From positions 1 through 49,443 of the forward strand of contig JBNGIQ010006013.1 of assembly GCA_049999765.1 (NCBI GenBank): a stretch of DNA of 49,443 bases, written 5' to 3'. Source of the stretch: Phaeoceros laevis (Eukaryota > Anthocerotophyta > Anthocerotopsida > Notothyladales). The number at the start of each line of letters is the position of its first letter. Within the stretch, counting starts at the first letter, position 1. Made by a program: the position numbers and the translations under genes. The notes under the pieces were generated by a model. It was not told where the DNA came from, did not search any database, and worked only from the letters and a program-made list of their open reading frames with translations. Positions 20,229 through 33,103 of this stretch are shown here, in pieces.

Positions 20229-22099
20229 TTAGGCAGAGGAACAAGAGATGAGCGAGTGACGTGGCCAGCCGAACCTATCCAAAAGGGCCAGCACCACACC
20301 GTTGGACCAGCCAAAACCAGTCTGAGGAGTGTACTCGCCACCCCCGCCATAGGCACCGCACTCCGTTACGTTATATTTTTCGTGCATCACCCCGCTGTTG
20401 ACAAAAGCGTCGAAATTGGACTGAAGCCACCTGTTCGCAATGTCCAGTGCGGCCGCTCTGGCTCGCGGGGAGGACGAGGCCGCCATACCCTCGATGATCA
20501 TGTGCTGCAAAGGCGCCCAGCCATTGGGGAAATCCCACTGCTCTCCGGTGTAGTGCAAGGAGGTGGCGATCCCTGCGGGCTGCACCAACCCGGACCGCAG
20601 CAGCGCCTCCGCCACCCTGTCTGCCTGCGCCTTCCCGGAGGCGGTGTTGGTGACCAAACCGCACCAAATTGGGACGAAATTGGAAGCAAATGCCTGCGCA
20701 TTTTGCCGGAGAGGATCAAACGTGTGAGCCTGGTCCGGCGAGCGGGGCTCGGAATGCAGCCAGTAGTCCAGCCATTGCGACTTCTCCTCGTTCCAGAGAA
20801 CGGCCTCAATGGCCGCCTGCCTTGCCGCAGCAATCACCGCGTACTTCTTCTCCAGGCGGGAGTCTCCGAGGACCCCCGCGAATTGGCCGATGTTTTCCTC
20901 CATCTGAAACAGCAGGGCGTTGAGATCTGCTGGCACAATGAGCGTAGTCCGCAAAGTGGAAAGGTTCTTCCCGTCAGCCATCCATCTGGAGCTGAAATCC
21001 CACCCTGTTTCGGCCCCGGTGGCTATCTCCCGGTACAGCTGCGCACGGCTGCTCTCTGGGACGCCCTGTGCAACAGCTTCGTCTATGGTGGAAGACTCCG
21101 GGCGCGGCGAGTCCCAGTGCGCGTAGTACCGGCTGAGAGCGTGCTTCCTCCCGTCACTGCCTTGGATGATCACCCGATGCGGTTCTGAAGACCAAAATTC
21201 GTGCTCCGCCAGCAGAATTGGCAGGGCCCTGCGCAAGAGTGCCTGATCCCCTGTGACCTCAAACAACGCCGCAACCATCTGGCTTAGCAGCGGAGGCTGG
21301 CTGCGGTTGGTGTAGTAGGTTCTGGCACCGTTGGGAACAAATCCAAACGTCTCCGCCAGATCGAGCAAATTCTCCACCAGTCCCCTAGCAGTTTCCGCCA
21401 TCCGGCTCACCAGCAATCCGCGCACAATCCAGTAGCTGTCCCAGTAGTAGATTTCCCGGAACCTGGAGCCTGGAACAACAAACTGCCTCTTGAGAGGCAA
21501 AACGGTGTGCAGCTCAGGGTGCGCGGCCACATCCTCCCNNNNNNNNNNNNNNNNNNNNNNNNNNNNNNNNNNNNNNNNNNNNNNNNNNNNNNNNNNNNNN
21601 NNNNNNNNNNNNNNNNNNNNNNNNNNNNNNNNNNNNNNNNNNNNNNNNNNNNNNNNNNNNNNNNNNNNNNNNNNNNNNNNNNNNNNNNNNNNNNNNNNNN
21701 NNNNNNNNNNNNNNNNNNNNNNNNNNNNNNNNNNNNNNNNNNNNNNNNNNNNNNNNNNNNNNNNNNNNNNNNNNNNNNNNNNNNNNNNNNNNNNNNNNNN
21801 NNNNNNNNNNNNNNNNNNNNNNNNNNNNNNNNNNNNNNNNNNNNNNNNNNNNNNNNNNNNNNNNNNNNNNNNNNNNNNNNNNNNNNNNNNNNNNNNNNNN
21901 NNNNNNNNNNNNNNNNNNNNNNNNNNNNNNNNNNNNNNTGGAGTAGCGGGAGATCCACGTACGTCTTGGGATCAAAGAGCGGCGCATCCCCCACGCTCCG
22001 CAACGCCGCCGCCTGCAGCGTCATGAGGAAAGTGAGCAGCTGCGAGAAATTTCCAACGACGGTCGGCGCGGACGCCACTGCGGCCGCCATAGCCGCCAT
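20229..22099 (-). CDS. TRE1: Trehalase (GH37), interrupted by an assembly gap
   Basis: Trehalase hydrolyses trehalose to two glucose molecules; plant TRE1 is an extracellular, membrane-anchored enzyme. The downstream part (20229-21538) holds GH37 signature 1 as PGSRFREIYYWDSYW (family consensus PGGRF, so one Gly is Ser), the catalytic-acid region GAETGWDFSSRW, signature 2 as QWDFPNGWAP, and the catalytic-base region HEKYNVTECGAYGGGGEY. The upstream part (21939-22099) has the N-terminal LLTFLMTLQAAAL and FDPKTYVDLPL segments. The best ATG is 22099; an open frame runs further upstream without another ATG. The two parts are in different frames across the 400-N gap, so the gap length is not real or an intron lies inside it. 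Its 3' end converges with NOC3, 167 bp apart. Confidence 0.9.
21539..21938. other. Assembly gap (400 N) inside trehalase
   Basis: Exactly 400 unknown bases. Comparison with the usual GH37 layout suggests most of the residues between the VDLPL segment and signature 1 are missing here, in GC-rich sequence that may have assembled poorly. Confidence 0.95.
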
Positions 22100-22610
22100 G
22101 CGAGACTCGTTCTCGAGACTGAGGGGCTTGCAAGACGTGCTCTGCCCCGCTGGCCACCGCTTGGGCGGCACGGAGCCTGTCGATCGAACATCGTCGTTGA
22201 ATGTATCGACTCTTGCTGTTGTCCGAGAGACGCCTCTGCGAAATTGGGAACAGGGCCTTCCAGTCAGTTATCCGCGTGTTGTTAGCTATCTCTCGGCCGG
22301 TGACGTGAGTCACTGGTCTAGAGCGTGACCACCGGCGAGCGTGACCACCGGATCCCGTGGCGTTTCCTTTAGGGAAGCTACCCGTAACGACTCAGGAGCG
22401 TGGCACATGCGTCGAGCATATTCGCCGCCCGTCTCGGCCTGATAAAACTTGAGGGCCGCCTCTGTTTTGCGGGAGAGGTGCGGGGGATCAGGCGTGGCCG
22501 GGCCGGACCTTTGGCTGCCGAACCGCATTGCGAAACTCCGGCTGTGCCGCTTTGATCTGGTGGGGAACAGCGCAGCAGCTGTTGAGGGGAGGTGGTCGGG
22601 GGTTTGATGG
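22100..22610. promoter_or_regulatory. Divergent intergenic region, trehalase / TLC gene
   Basis: This 511-bp stretch separates two genes transcribed away from each other, so it should contain both promoters and leaders. No specific element is identified. A short direct repeat, GCGTGACCACCGG, occurs at 22322 and 22339. Confidence 0.4.
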
Positions 22611-23441
22611 ATGTCAGCACGAGAAGCAGCCCTGCGCTTTTCTGATGAGGCAATGAGCGCCAACATGACGGCAGTTGGTGCATTGGATGCGCCCTGGGAG
22701 CACTCGTCGGTGTTGGTCTACTCACTGGCCGTGTTTGCGTTGGTTTATGCGTTCGGATTCCTCGTGTTGTTCAGGAACTGGAAGGGGCGGGCCAGATATG
22801 AGGCAGCCAGCTGTTGCATCTCCTTTCTGCACGGCACGCTGTCGGCAATTCTGGCCAGTAGGGATTTGTGGCTGAACGAGTGGAGCCTGGATGGCCCTAA
22901 CACCGATATTCAGAACAAGATCATGGAGTACAGCATGGCCTATTTTGTGGTTGATCTTTTGAATTACTTCTATGCAGCGCCGGATGACTACCTCTTCATC
23001 GGGCACCACATTGCCACTTTGACCTACATGCTGTCATCCCGGTATTACATAGGATGTGGAGCCACCTCGGTGATGTGCTTGATTGCGGCAGGGGAGGCCA
23101 CCAGCCCTGTGCAGAACGTTTGGACTCTGGCTCGCATGTCGCGGGAGGAGTACCCGCTGTCCAAGAGGATATACACTTCTTTGTCTCCATGGTTTACGGT
23201 GTATTTTACGATCATTAGAGGGGTGCTGGGGCCGTACCTGGTTTGGGAGCTTGGAAAGTTTTATATGACAGGTCAAGCTGACGGCACCATTCCCAGATGG
23301 TTGGCGTACTGCTGGATGTTCAAGATCACCTTTGCAATCTCTGGCAGCATGGTGTGGGTATACAAGCTGTGGCTGGGATTGATCAGGTTTTATGCCAAGG
23401 AGGGAGGTATTCTTGGTAGGAGGAAGTCTAAGACAACTTGA
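22611..23441 (+). CDS. TLC-domain (TRAM/LAG1/CLN8) multi-pass membrane protein
   Basis: An intronless frame of 276 aa; the ATG at 22653 (MSANMTAVGALD) is an alternative start 14 codons in. It shows about six hydrophobic segments, beginning with SVLVYSLAVFALVYAFGFLVLF. The TLC core has CISFLHGTLSAILA, the MAYFVVDLLNYFY segment, DYLFIGHHIATLTYMLSSRY and LIAAGEATSPVQNVWTLARM, as in plant TLC/TMEM56-type proteins. Members include ceramide synthases and phospholipid- or membrane-fluidity-related TLCD proteins. The ceramide synthase (LAG1) double-His motif with its flanking residues is not evident; only the GHH pair is seen. I would therefore not call it a ceramide synthase. A Lys/Arg-rich C terminus (GRRKSKTT) could be an ER retrieval signal, which is inference. 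Confidence 0.9.
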   Translation: MSAREAALRFSDEAMSANMTAVGALDAPWEHSSVLVYSLAVFALVYAFGFLVLFRNWKGRARYEAASCCISFLHGTLSAILASRDLWLNEWSLDGPNTDIQNKIMEYSMAYFVVDLLNYFYAAPDDYLFIGHHIATLTYMLSSRYYIGCGATSVMCLIAAGEATSPVQNVWTLARMSREEYPLSKRIYTSLSPWFTVYFTIIRGVLGPYLVWELGKFYMTGQADGTIPRWLAYCWMFKITFAISGSMVWVYKLWLGLIRFYAKEGGILGRRKSKTT

Positions 23442-23872
23442 ACCTGGCGAGCAGCGTTTGCCCAGTGCCTGTTGCTGGCACCTTCCAGTTATTCTGGAAT
23501 CCCAACGCGGGATGGGGTTATGGATTTTGAAGCAGCACACTTTTTAGCAAGGATTTGAGGCAACGGGATTCTTCTCCCCCCGATTAACAGCAAGATCGGG
23601 AATTCATTTGGCAGGCAAGCAGGTCAGTGATTTATGAGGACTATCCATCTAGTAGTATACATATTACAGCTGTAGAGGAGCCCTTGGTGCCAGCAGCCGC
23701 CAGCTCTGCGATCTGGAGTTCCCACCCAGGGTTGGAGTAGTCAGTGGTATCGTGGCCCTAGCTTGTGTGCTGAAAATTTAATAGCTGATTCAGGACTTTC
23801 GCACCGTAACACGGCCATTTGTCATTCTAAATTGCCATGTTCTCAATTACTTGATGTATATTATACGATGAG
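23442..23872. other. Convergent 3' region, TLC gene / PPR gene
   Basis: Both flanking genes end here, so it should hold their 3' UTRs. Nothing else is visible. Confidence 0.5.
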
Positions 23873-26800
23873 TCAAGTGACTCGGTTCTGCTCACAGGCC
23901 CCAGCCACTGGGCTAGTCGCTACCATGTCTAACAGAGTTTGCAACTGGGCGTAGATTGCCCTTCTATGCGGGTGCTCCTTATCCTCCACAGTGAAAATGT
24001 TCACTTTCTTGTCGGCCTCCATCCAGGTGCGACCGGGTTCTTTCGTCACACCTGCCTTCTGCATCTTTGCCCGTATTTCTTCTTCCGCTTCCCACCTGTG
24101 TGCTGCAGCATACATATCTGCCATCAAAACGTAAGCTGCGGAGTCGAATGGATCTAGCTCCAGAATGGCTTCGAAGGTGCTTCTTCCGAGCTCCAAATTG
24201 CCATGGGTCCTACAGGCCCCAAGCAATGACGTTAAAACATCTACCCCGAGGTGTGTGGGTAACTCTTTGACAAATCGCTCTGCATCACGCAGTCTTCCGG
24301 CTCTGCCCAAAAGGTCCACAATGCACACACTATGTTCCATCTGTGGCGTAATGCAGAAGTCCTCACACATAGTCCTGAAAAGGCTGACGCCTTCTTCCAC
24401 TAAGCCAGTGTGGCTACATGCAGACAGTAGACACACAAAAGTAACATTGTCTGGACGCATGCCTTGCCCTTGCATCTGTTGGAAGAGCCTAACTGCAGCC
24501 TGACCCTCTCCATGCTGAGCATATGCACCGATCATCACATTCCAGCTAACCAAGTCTTTGGACGGCATCCGGTCGAAAACCACGAGTGCATCACTAAGAC
24601 TGCCACACTTGGCATACATGTCTATAAGGCTATTGTCCAGTGCTGAATCCAACTCAAACCCGTATTCAACAATGAGTGCATGAAGCTGCCTGCCCTCATC
24701 CAATGCAGCTACGGTTGAACATGCTTTCAGTGTACTCAATAATGTGACCTGATCCGGTTCTATGCACTCTTTCAACATTTGTTGGAACAGTTGGATAGCT
24801 TCCTGACCAGCTCCCTGCTGAACATATCCTCCAATCATGGCATTCCAGGCAACCAGATCCCTTGTGGGATAACTGTCAAATACTCGGCGTCCATCTTGCA
24901 AACTCCCACATTTTGCATACATGTCAATGAGGGTGCTCAGAGTAAACACGTCAAACTCATAACCCCGCTGCCGAATCTGAGCATGAAGCAACCTACCCTG
25001 CTTCAGGGCTGCTGCAGCCAGAAAAGTCTTAAGCAAACTCCCTAGTCTAGCCTCATTCGGCTGCACGCTTGTATGTTGCCTTTCTGAGTTGAGAGCATCC
25101 TGGCCAGTATTATGCTGGGCGCATCCCGCAACGATAGCATTCCAACATGCATCTGCTGTTGAGAAGCTTTCAAGCACTCCCTTGGTATCCTCCAAGGTCC
25201 TACACTCTTCGTACATATCACTTAAAGTGCTACGAAGATATGGATCACCATGTAGAGCTCTCAGCGTAACCACAGCAGGGATCAGTTTGCTATGGTCACA
25301 GGCTGCTAAAATTGAACATGCTTTCAAGCCGCTAATGAGTGTTACCCTGTCTGGCTGTATGCCACCAGTCTGCATCTGCTCTACGAGTTGGAGAGCTCCC
25401 GGGCCATCCCCCTGCTGAACATAACCTCCGATCATTGTATTCCAAGATACCTTGTCTTTGTTTGGAGAAGTATTAAAAAAGCTGCGAGCATTCTCCAGGC
25501 TCCCACAGTTACAGTACATATCGATGAGGGCACTCTGAACAAAAGCATTTGAATGAAGACTCCGCTCCGTGATTTGGGCATGAAGGAGTCTCCCCTGCTC
25601 CAGACCTCTTTCTCTGGAACATGCTTGCAGGACGCTGACAAGTGTTACCTGGTTTGGCTGCATGCCAACCTGTTGCATGTCCTGAAAGAGCTTGACTGCC
25701 TCCTTGTCAAAACCATGTGATACGAAACCAGACATCATCGCATTCCAGATCACCAGGTCTCGTGCTGAGGACAAACTGTCGAAGACAATGCGGGCATCTT
25801 CCAAGCTTCCACATTTGGAGTACATGTCAACAAGGATGCTCCCAATAAATACATTCGATTCAAACTTACTGGTCATCACATAGGAATGGATCAGCTTACC
25901 TTGGTCGAGAGCTGCTATAACTGAGCATGCTTTGAGACCGCTCAAAAGTGCAACCTTGTCAGGGTACATGCCGCCCTGAAGCATTTGCCACAACAACATA
26001 AGAGCCTCTTGTCCATCACCATGCTGAGCATATGCTGCAATGATAGTTGTCCAAGTCACCAGATCTACTCTTGGAAGAGTGTCAAACACACGGCGAGCAT
26101 CCTCCAGACTCCCACATTTTGCGTACATGTGGATAAGAGTGCTGCCAATGAACAGGTTGGTCTCAAAACCACATCTTCTTATGTGATCATGGATGAGCTT
26201 GCCCTGGTCAAGGGCTCCTACACTTGAACATGCTTGCAGAATACGAACAAGCACCTGCTGGTTTGGCTCCAATCCCTGCTCTTGCATTTGACCCAAAAGT
26301 TTGAGAGCCTCCTGACTGTCCCCGTGATGGATGTATCCAGTAATAAGTTCAATCCAGACCACATCCTTCCATACATGCAACTTGTCGAACACCCTGCGTG
26401 CATTCTCCATGCTCCCACACTTGGCATACATGTCAATCAAGGCCTCACCAACAAACTTGTCGCACTCAAAATCTCTGTCCAGAATATGGCCATGAATCAC
26501 CTTGCCGTCTTTGAGTGCTCCCTTGTTGGCACAAGCTTTCAGCACAGCCACAAACATACGGCTGTCTGGTTCGGTTCCAGACCTCCTCAAGTCATGGTAT
26601 AGGTCTAGAGCCTTGTCAGCTTGTCCCTGTTGAACATGTGACATGATGGTAGCAACCCATGGACTCTCTGTGCTTGTCAGAAGTTTGCTACTAAACGCAT
26701 CATTTTTTGCTTCTTTCTCTCCTCCGGCATCCGCAGCGGTGCCATGGCCCCTGTGCTGCTGGTGAACCAGAGTCCCGATAACGCCCGCAGCGGAAATCGG

Positions 26801-26929
26801 AGTCGATGAAAAAAGACACTTTGAGGCTTGGGCTGGAAGCTGCAGCCATTGCCTTTCTGAATGACACGGTCTGCCAGTACACGCTGTCAGTCTCCTCAGT
26901 CGAGCTGCAAGTGCACTTGCGCCTCTCAT
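23873..26929 (-). CDS. PLS-class pentatricopeptide repeat protein with truncated DYW end (organelle RNA editing type)
   Basis: A single-exon frame of 1018 aa. An Arg/Ala-rich N terminus (MRGASALAARLRRL) fits mitochondrial or plastid import. Roughly twenty P, L and S motifs follow in regular order, with hallmarks such as LIDMYAKCGSLEDARRVFD and VAWNAMIGGYVQQGAGQEA. The E-type region (DLLGRAGRLRDAE, LLGACRTHGNLELG) leads into the PG-box start of a DYW domain (GRTWMEADKKVNIFTVEDKE). The protein then stops after about 35 residues, so the HxE and CxxC zinc/deaminase motifs of a full DYW domain are absent. Full DYW proteins edit C to U; ones like this usually need a partner that supplies the deaminase. 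Target transcripts cannot be inferred by eye. Confidence 0.92.
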   Translation of the reverse strand: MRGASALAARLRRLTACTGRPCHSERQWLQLPAQASKCLFSSTPISAAGVIGTLVHQQHRGHGTAADAGGEKEAKNDAFSSKLLTSTESPWVATIMSHVQQGQADKALDLYHDLRRSGTEPDSRMFVAVLKACANKGALKDGKVIHGHILDRDFECDKFVGEALIDMYAKCGSMENARRVFDKLHVWKDVVWIELITGYIHHGDSQEALKLLGQMQEQGLEPNQQVLVRILQACSSVGALDQGKLIHDHIRRCGFETNLFIGSTLIHMYAKCGSLEDARRVFDTLPRVDLVTWTTIIAAYAQHGDGQEALMLLWQMLQGGMYPDKVALLSGLKACSVIAALDQGKLIHSYVMTSKFESNVFIGSILVDMYSKCGSLEDARIVFDSLSSARDLVIWNAMMSGFVSHGFDKEAVKLFQDMQQVGMQPNQVTLVSVLQACSRERGLEQGRLLHAQITERSLHSNAFVQSALIDMYCNCGSLENARSFFNTSPNKDKVSWNTMIGGYVQQGDGPGALQLVEQMQTGGIQPDRVTLISGLKACSILAACDHSKLIPAVVTLRALHGDPYLRSTLSDMYEECRTLEDTKGVLESFSTADACWNAIVAGCAQHNTGQDALNSERQHTSVQPNEARLGSLLKTFLAAAALKQGRLLHAQIRQRGYEFDVFTLSTLIDMYAKCGSLQDGRRVFDSYPTRDLVAWNAMIGGYVQQGAGQEAIQLFQQMLKECIEPDQVTLLSTLKACSTVAALDEGRQLHALIVEYGFELDSALDNSLIDMYAKCGSLSDALVVFDRMPSKDLVSWNVMIGAYAQHGEGQAAVRLFQQMQGQGMRPDNVTFVCLLSACSHTGLVEEGVSLFRTMCEDFCITPQMEHSVCIVDLLGRAGRLRDAERFVKELPTHLGVDVLTSLLGACRTHGNLELGRSTFEAILELDPFDSAAYVLMADMYAAAHRWEAEEEIRAKMQKAGVTKEPGRTWMEADKKVNIFTVEDKEHPHRRAIYAQLQTLLDMVATSPVAGACEQNRVT

Positions 26930-27372
26930 GCCCCACTAAAACATCTTCCTAGACCCTAAAACCCGAGTAACTGTCGGGGGGAGAAGACAAAGCTCCAACA
27001 CTTCACCATCTCGTCCTGCATCCTCGTCACTTTTGTGTCGAAAATCCTGCTGTATTTCGACATATTTGCCGCAAGAGTGACACCGAATGCGCATTCAGTC
27101 ACAATTCACAAGACACATTTGACGAAAAAAACATATACAAAAGCAGATCAAGTCTCTCCAGGCCACAGTTTGCTTGGGGAAATGAGCACTGCTTGCCTGC
27201 ACAATACGTTGTCTCATACAAATAGCGCCATGCTTCACCCAGATCTGGTGCGCATGTCGGAGAATGGAAGATCTGTCTGACTAGAAACATGCACTCCTAG
27301 ACTACCACCTATGGCAAAATTGGTCAGTCAGGCTCTGAAGCCACCCGAATGGAAGCTAGCTACGATCTTAGG
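26930..27372. other. Intergenic region, PPR upstream / DGAT2 downstream
   Basis: Contains the PPR gene's promoter side and the DGAT2 3' side. No gene, RNA or repeat is apparent. Confidence 0.5.
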
Positions 27373-28416
27373 TCAGTAAATCTGCAATTGCGTAGTCTGG
27401 TGGCCTGCAATGCCCTTGTACTTGTCGAAGAGTGTGCGGATGGCCTCCAGGTACTGCTCGTGCACAGCCGCTACCTGCTCTCGCGTGGGCGCCGCGGTGT
27501 GCTTGACAGGGATGGGCTTGCCCACGACGAAGTACATGGGAGTGCGGTAGGGGATAGGAGTACCGAACATGCCCCAGAACATGAGTGGGGTGAAGCCGAT
27601 GGCCCGCGACACGCGGTCGTAGAGCTTGCCGCTGGGCTTCCACCACCGGTAGACGGCAGACTGGCCGAAGCAGAAGGCGGGCACCAGGGGAGCTCCCGTC
27701 TGGATCGCGTAGCGGACGAAGCCGAATCGCTGCTTCAAGTAGAGCACCTCGTGGCCGTCCTGGAGGTAGAGGCACTCACGCACCCCTCCGGGCACGATGA
27801 TGCAGGTGTGCCCCGAATTCAGCAGGTTGAGAAAGTGCGACCTGGTGGCGGGTACCAGCCCCAGCCAGGACCAGACGTGCCGCACCAGCGGCGTGTAGAA
27901 GATGGCGCTGCTGGCCAGGCACCGGATCTTGGTGAAGGGCAGGAATCCGGAGTGGCTGGTGAGCACCACAATGCCGATGGGAAGCACGCTGTGCGGCTCC
28001 GCCGCGATCACGTAGGCCCGCTCCGGGTCGAATGCCTCCAGGTCCTCAATCACCACCTTGATGGGGAAGTGAGCCGGGGCGTGCCGGCTGATGAAGCGGG
28101 CCACTGCCTGCCCCCACGCGCTCTCCTGGCCCAGGGGAATCACCATCAGCGCCGCCAGCAGCGCCAGCAGCGTCCAGGAGGCTGCGCTCGGCAGGTAAGC
28201 CACGGCCAGGAGAAAGATGAGGCAGTTGATGTGAATGCCTCCCAGCCACACCAGCAGAGCTAGCGCGCTAAGCACCCCGGGCCGCCCCGTCGTCTGCAGC
28301 ACCGCGCTCCCGCCCTCCTCCGTCTTCACGATCATGCCATTCCCGCTAGCACCATTGCCAGCAGCGGCTTCAGCCTCCGCAGCTGCAACCATGGCAGCAA
28401 CCTTCTCCGCTCCCAT
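27373..28416 (-). CDS. DGAT2: Diacylglycerol O-acyltransferase 2 (DGAT2)
   Basis: DGAT2 makes triacylglycerol from diacylglycerol and acyl-CoA at the ER and feeds lipid droplets. The frame is intronless, 347 aa, and starts MGAEKVAAMVAAAEAEAA. Two adjacent hydrophobic segments (about residues 48-95) form the family's membrane hairpin. The plant form of the catalytic block is intact as AAEPHSVLPIGIVVL (EPHS instead of animal HPHG). It is followed by GHTCIIVPGGVREC, FGFVRYAIQTGAPLVPAFCFG and GTPIPY ... VVGKPIPV. The HFP just before the EPHS region fits the YFP-like motif. Length is normal. The lack of introns is notable because many plant DGAT2 genes are heavily split. Confidence 0.95.
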   Translation of the reverse strand: MGAEKVAAMVAAAEAEAAAGNGASGNGMIVKTEEGGSAVLQTTGRPGVLSALALLVWLGGIHINCLIFLLAVAYLPSAASWTLLALLAALMVIPLGQESAWGQAVARFISRHAPAHFPIKVVIEDLEAFDPERAYVIAAEPHSVLPIGIVVLTSHSGFLPFTKIRCLASSAIFYTPLVRHVWSWLGLVPATRSHFLNLLNSGHTCIIVPGGVRECLYLQDGHEVLYLKQRFGFVRYAIQTGAPLVPAFCFGQSAVYRWWKPSGKLYDRVSRAIGFTPLMFWGMFGTPIPYRTPMYFVVGKPIPVKHTAAPTREQVAAVHEQYLEAIRTLFDKYKGIAGHQTTQLQIY

Positions 28417-29229
28417 CTCTGTGATGCTACCAGCCTGCCCTCAGAAGAGCTGAGATGCGAAGTAGGTCCCGGCAATCAGCGAGACGGAAAGATGGATGGA
28501 TCAAGAGCTCTACCTCCGACAGTAAGCAGCTTGGATCACCAAAGAAGCAGCAAATCCTTCCGCAGATTCCTACCTAAGTCCTCCTGCTGGCACCTGCCGA
28601 CTCGATGCCTGGCCAGCCAGTGACCAGGCTGTGCGCCAAACAGCCAGCCTCCTTTCAAGCTATCACCACGGAAGCTTAGACACCTTCCCTCCGGAGTACA
28701 ACTGAGAGTGGCGCTGCACAGGTGCCTTGCTTCAGGAGCAGCAGCGTGGCGCTCATGCGGTGCAACTCTCGGTTCCATCGCACAATTCGGAGGTCATCTG
28801 TTCCCAAATGGGGTGAGGGATAACAGCGCCAAATACCTACTTGAAGGCTACTGCTCGTAAAGCGGTCCCGTAGGTTATATATAGTTGAAACGCGACGGGC
28901 CCGGGCCCTTAGGCGAACGCTCAACCTGCATCTCCAACTACCATATGGTGGCGGCAGCGTCGACATCTGTACCAGAAGCGCCGACCTCGTAAAGTCCCTT
29001 CGAGTTTTTTGAATGCTGCCAGGACAGGTCCAACAACCATCAAGCTGGTGGCCCCAATTGCATGCACACCATTGCTCCCTCAAAAGTCCGTGCAAGATCC
29101 ACAATTTGTAATAGCCCACTTAAACGGAATGCAGCTTGTTAATAGTCTACGTAGATGAGCTCTAGCAAACATTCTGTTACGGCCTCCCGAGTCCCAGAAT
29201 CAAAAGTTTCCTGCTTCGAATCGGTGTTG
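28417..29229. other. Intergenic region, DGAT2 upstream / ADH downstream
   Basis: About 800 bp with no recognisable gene on either strand. The right part should contain the 3' UTR of the alcohol dehydrogenase, and the left part the DGAT2 promoter. Confidence 0.5.
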
Positions 29230-31374
<2,145 letters not shown>

Positions 31375-31794
31375 GGGAGCAGAGTGATTGATCTGTGGGG
31401 TGGCCAAACCCCAGGAAGGCACTGCAGAAGGGCAGCGGAACGCGGTAGCTAATCAAGGTAACGAAACTAAACCCCAGGTCATGGATATGATTTCCATGAC
31501 GAGCTGACAGCAACAGGTCGCCATCAGCCAGAGCTCCTATCCTTACAACGCCAGCCTGGTGCACATGTGTTTCCCAAATAATGGAGCTCGCGAAGTACCG
31601 GCGCATGGCTGCCATTGCCAGATGTCCTCCTTCGCAAAATCACAGCTCAGAACACATTAGAAGCGAACCGTGGCACACATTAATCTGTCCACCAAGCTGC
31701 ATCCTGCGAGCTACCATTTGGTAATCCAGCACTCCAGCACATGACTTAACAATACCGGAATCGGAAAAGAGTTAAGTGTCCGGCCAACCCGCTG

Positions 31795-32168
31795 TGCAAA
31801 CGTGAACAATATGCGCAAAGAAATCCTGCCAAACCACGATACCTTGCAACTGCTTGAAATCGGTTCCATGCCGTAAACAAGCTCGGAAATGGAATATTCA
31901 AGGTCGTCACAGAGCAGCGTGAGGAAAGTCTACCTGACAAGAACGTTGAGACAATGGCCGGTGGACGATTTTTCACAGTATTTGATTTGAGCAGTGCAAT
32001 ACAGCAGTTTAACAGTGGCTTCAGATGCTCTACTGCTCCCTGCAAACGTGATCAATATGCGCAAGGAAATCCTGCAAGTTTACACCAGGATACCTTGCAA
32101 CTGCCTGAAACTAATATTTGATTTGAGCAGCGCAATTAGCTGATTGCACAATAGTGGCCTCAGATTCT
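31795..32168. repeat. Imperfect two-part repeat (A-B ... A-B)
   Basis: Block A (31795-31859, with ATATGCGCAAAGAAATCCTGC and ATACCTTGCAACTGC) recurs at 32041-32110. Block B (31979-32030, TATTTGATTTGAGCAGTGCAAT) recurs at 32115-32168. The roughly 120 bp between A and B in the first copy is missing in the second, suggesting a duplication followed by deletion. Confidence 0.7.
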
Positions 32169-32842
32169 ATAACACTGCTGAATTGGACATCCAATTCATC
32201 TCATCTGAGAAGATGGATCCCTGAAAACGCAGATGCTGTAAGATATACTTGCCGATCGCTGAACAATTTCATGTGCACTGCCCCTGAAAAATGTAGCTAG
32301 CTAGCGCTATCGCTAGGTACCACGGTAGTGAAGAAACGAGGCCATTGGAGAAGTCGCTCCGTAGTCTGTAGCTCCTGCATCCATTGCGTCTCATTGTTTT
32401 CTCAAGGGGATACGAGTGGAATGGCGACACGACGATAGACAGACCTGCATGCCTGAACCTCTGGGTAACGTCAACTATTGGTTGCTGGTCAAGGAGCCTG
32501 ATGAGAACCCGCCAGCCCACAGCAAGGCATGCTTCGCGTGCCGACATTTATTAATACCTTGGTGGGTGTGACATGAGCAGAAAAACCTTCTCCGTTTCAG
32601 AGAACCTGGGGGATGACTCGACTCAATCATTTCTGTATGGCACACCATTTCGCCAGTTTGTAAAATCTGTAGTATCGCCACTTTTTTCGTTGACGCGCAG
32701 GCGAAACGTTTTTGCGGCCCGCGCTTTGCGCCGACCTCGGCTGTCAGATGACATCAACCCATCGCTTACGTGGCAATTTTTAGGGCTCCGTCGTGGCCTA
32801 GTTACCCGTACGTTCCCGGTACGCTCTATTAGCATGTCATCA

Positions 32843-32910
32843 TGCATCCATCCATCCATGCATCCATTCATCCGTACATCCATCCTATGCATCCATCCAT
32901 GCATGCATCC
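32843..32910. repeat. CATC/CATG-type microsatellite
   Basis: A run of CATC and related tetranucleotides (ATGCATCCATCCATCCATGC and so on) with a few interruptions. Simple-sequence repeat. Confidence 0.85.
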
Positions 32911-33103
32911 ACTCTCATCCCAGTTTCAAACGAAGGCCTTGCCCCCTAGTCTGCCGAGAGGAGCCGTTGTGCATTGAGTGAGGATGTAGCGCGGTATGCC
33001 CTGATGAGAGCAATGCATGATGGGCATGGACAGAGCGCGATGCATGATGGTCATTCCATGGTCTTGGCGGTTTCCCGGTGTCTGATCGACAGGGAACTGG
33101 GTC

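Noticed and set aside
20187-21188. A 333-codon plus-strand frame across trehalase
   Set aside because: It is the antisense shadow of the clear GH37 coding strand, and such frames are common in GC-rich genes.
27349-28263. A 304-codon plus-strand frame across DGAT2
   Set aside because: Antisense shadow of DGAT2; no recognisable family.
22611-28416. TLC protein and DGAT2 as a lipid-metabolism gene cluster
   Set aside because: An unrelated PPR gene lies between them, the promoters are separate and orientations differ. Proximity alone is weak evidence.
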